Below are positions 63,912-64,000 of a stretch of DNA of 64,000 nt, piece after piece. Under the pieces are notes generated by a model. It worked only from the letters and a program-made list of their open reading frames with translations, did not search any database and was not told where the DNA came from. The position numbers and the translations under genes were made by a program. The first letter of the stretch is position 1, and each line of letters begins with the position of its first letter. This DNA comes from SG8-40 sp963792855 (GTDB taxonomy: Bacteria > Pseudomonadota > Gammaproteobacteria > Burkholderiales > Eutrophovitaceae). The DNA is taken from assembly GCA_963792855.1 (NCBI GenBank), contig CAWBXZ010000024.1:1-64000 (forward strand), given 5' to 3'.

Positions 63912-64000
63912 GTGCGCACGACCACGGTAATTGTCGGCGCCGGCCAGGCCGGCCTTGCCATGAGTTGGTGGCTTGCCAAACGCTCGATCGACCATGTCGT
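63912..64000 (+). CDS. Flavoprotein monooxygenase, N-terminus only (cut by window end)
   Basis: From GTG 63912, with GGGGAGGG about 6 bases upstream, the frame reads VRTTTVIVGAGQAGLAMSWW, then LAKRSIDHVV, and leaves the window. GAGQAG is a Rossmann FAD-binding site, as in Baeyer-Villiger or YUC-like monooxygenases. The rest is unseen. Confidence 0.7.
   Translation, partial: MRTTTVIVGAGQAGLAMSWWLAKRSIDHV

Noticed and set aside
1..64000. tRNA, rRNA, insertion sequence, prophage or integrase attachment site
   Set aside because: None seen: no cloverleaf with CCA acceptor, no transposase or integrase-like protein, no terminal inverted repeats with target duplication.

Overview
The window is a GC-rich chromosome segment packed with housekeeping genes. 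It has no rRNA, tRNA, CRISPR array, insertion sequence or phage gene that I can see. Gene order and content suggest a betaproteobacterium or a close relative, possibly an uncultured lineage. The clues are xseA divergent from exbB-exbD-lpxK-trm112-kdsB-adk, a double-length UvrA, a MutL with an endonuclease motif, DUF502 and YdcH (DUF465) proteins, and LPS/Kdo genes that mark a Gram-negative envelope. This taxonomic call is an inference from synteny and families, not a database result.

Layout. 0-4.4 kb: CPA1-type cation/proton antiporter, TerB-like protein, GST, amino-acid permease. 4.5-14.3 kb: tandem-duplicated UvrA (four ABC cassettes), YcgR/PilZ-like protein, B12-dependent ribonucleotide reductase NrdJ. 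14.3-18.2 kb: small membrane and secreted proteins, the KDPG aldolase-KDG kinase pair ending in a textbook terminator, a Rap1a/Tai-like protein, DUF502. 18.2-25.6 kb (all minus strand): H+-pyrophosphatase, PPi-dependent phosphofructokinase, adenylate kinase, then kdsB-trm112-lpxK-exbD-exbB. 25.6-33.8 kb: a DnaA-box-bearing intergenic region, xseA, miaA-mutL, pntA-pntB and a decayed pntB tail. 34-37.4 kb: a very long Lys/Glu/Arg-repeat membrane protein with an AsmA-like end and an apparent 1-base frameshift. 37.4-42.9 kb: MocA-like transferase, LysR-tsaE-amiC, divergent ilvD. 43-46 kb: three related lipoprotein genes, a mini cytochrome c, YdcH. 46.1-49.9 kb: an exported RraA-like protein divergent from a DapA-family lyase, a candidate anti-Shine-Dalgarno small RNA, a LysR regulator. 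50-56.5 kb: parE - secreted protein - parC, HDOD protein, DUF1330. 56.7-60.5 kb: CFA-synthase-like methyltransferase, FAD oxidoreductase, nitronate monooxygenase. 60.6-64 kb: secreted repeat peptide, secreted hydrolase, frameshifted secreted protein, OsmC, and the start of a flavoprotein.

Physiology. The PPi-PFK next to a K+-independent-type H+-PPase, with adenylate kinase behind, suggests PPi-linked glycolysis and energy conservation. An Entner-Doudoroff branch (KDPG aldolase plus KDG kinase) and transhydrogenase support NADPH supply. The lipid locus suggests modified (methyl-branched, cyclopropane or furan) fatty acids.

The most unusual signals are: the minus-strand RNA-like element at about 48.66-48.72 kb with a CUCCUCCUCC loop and a strong terminator; the three-lipoprotein locus built from a recurring helical unit; the exported RraA homologue; the KER-repeat/AsmA protein; and 15-bp repeats in front of nrdJ and ilvD. 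None of these is a proven new system.
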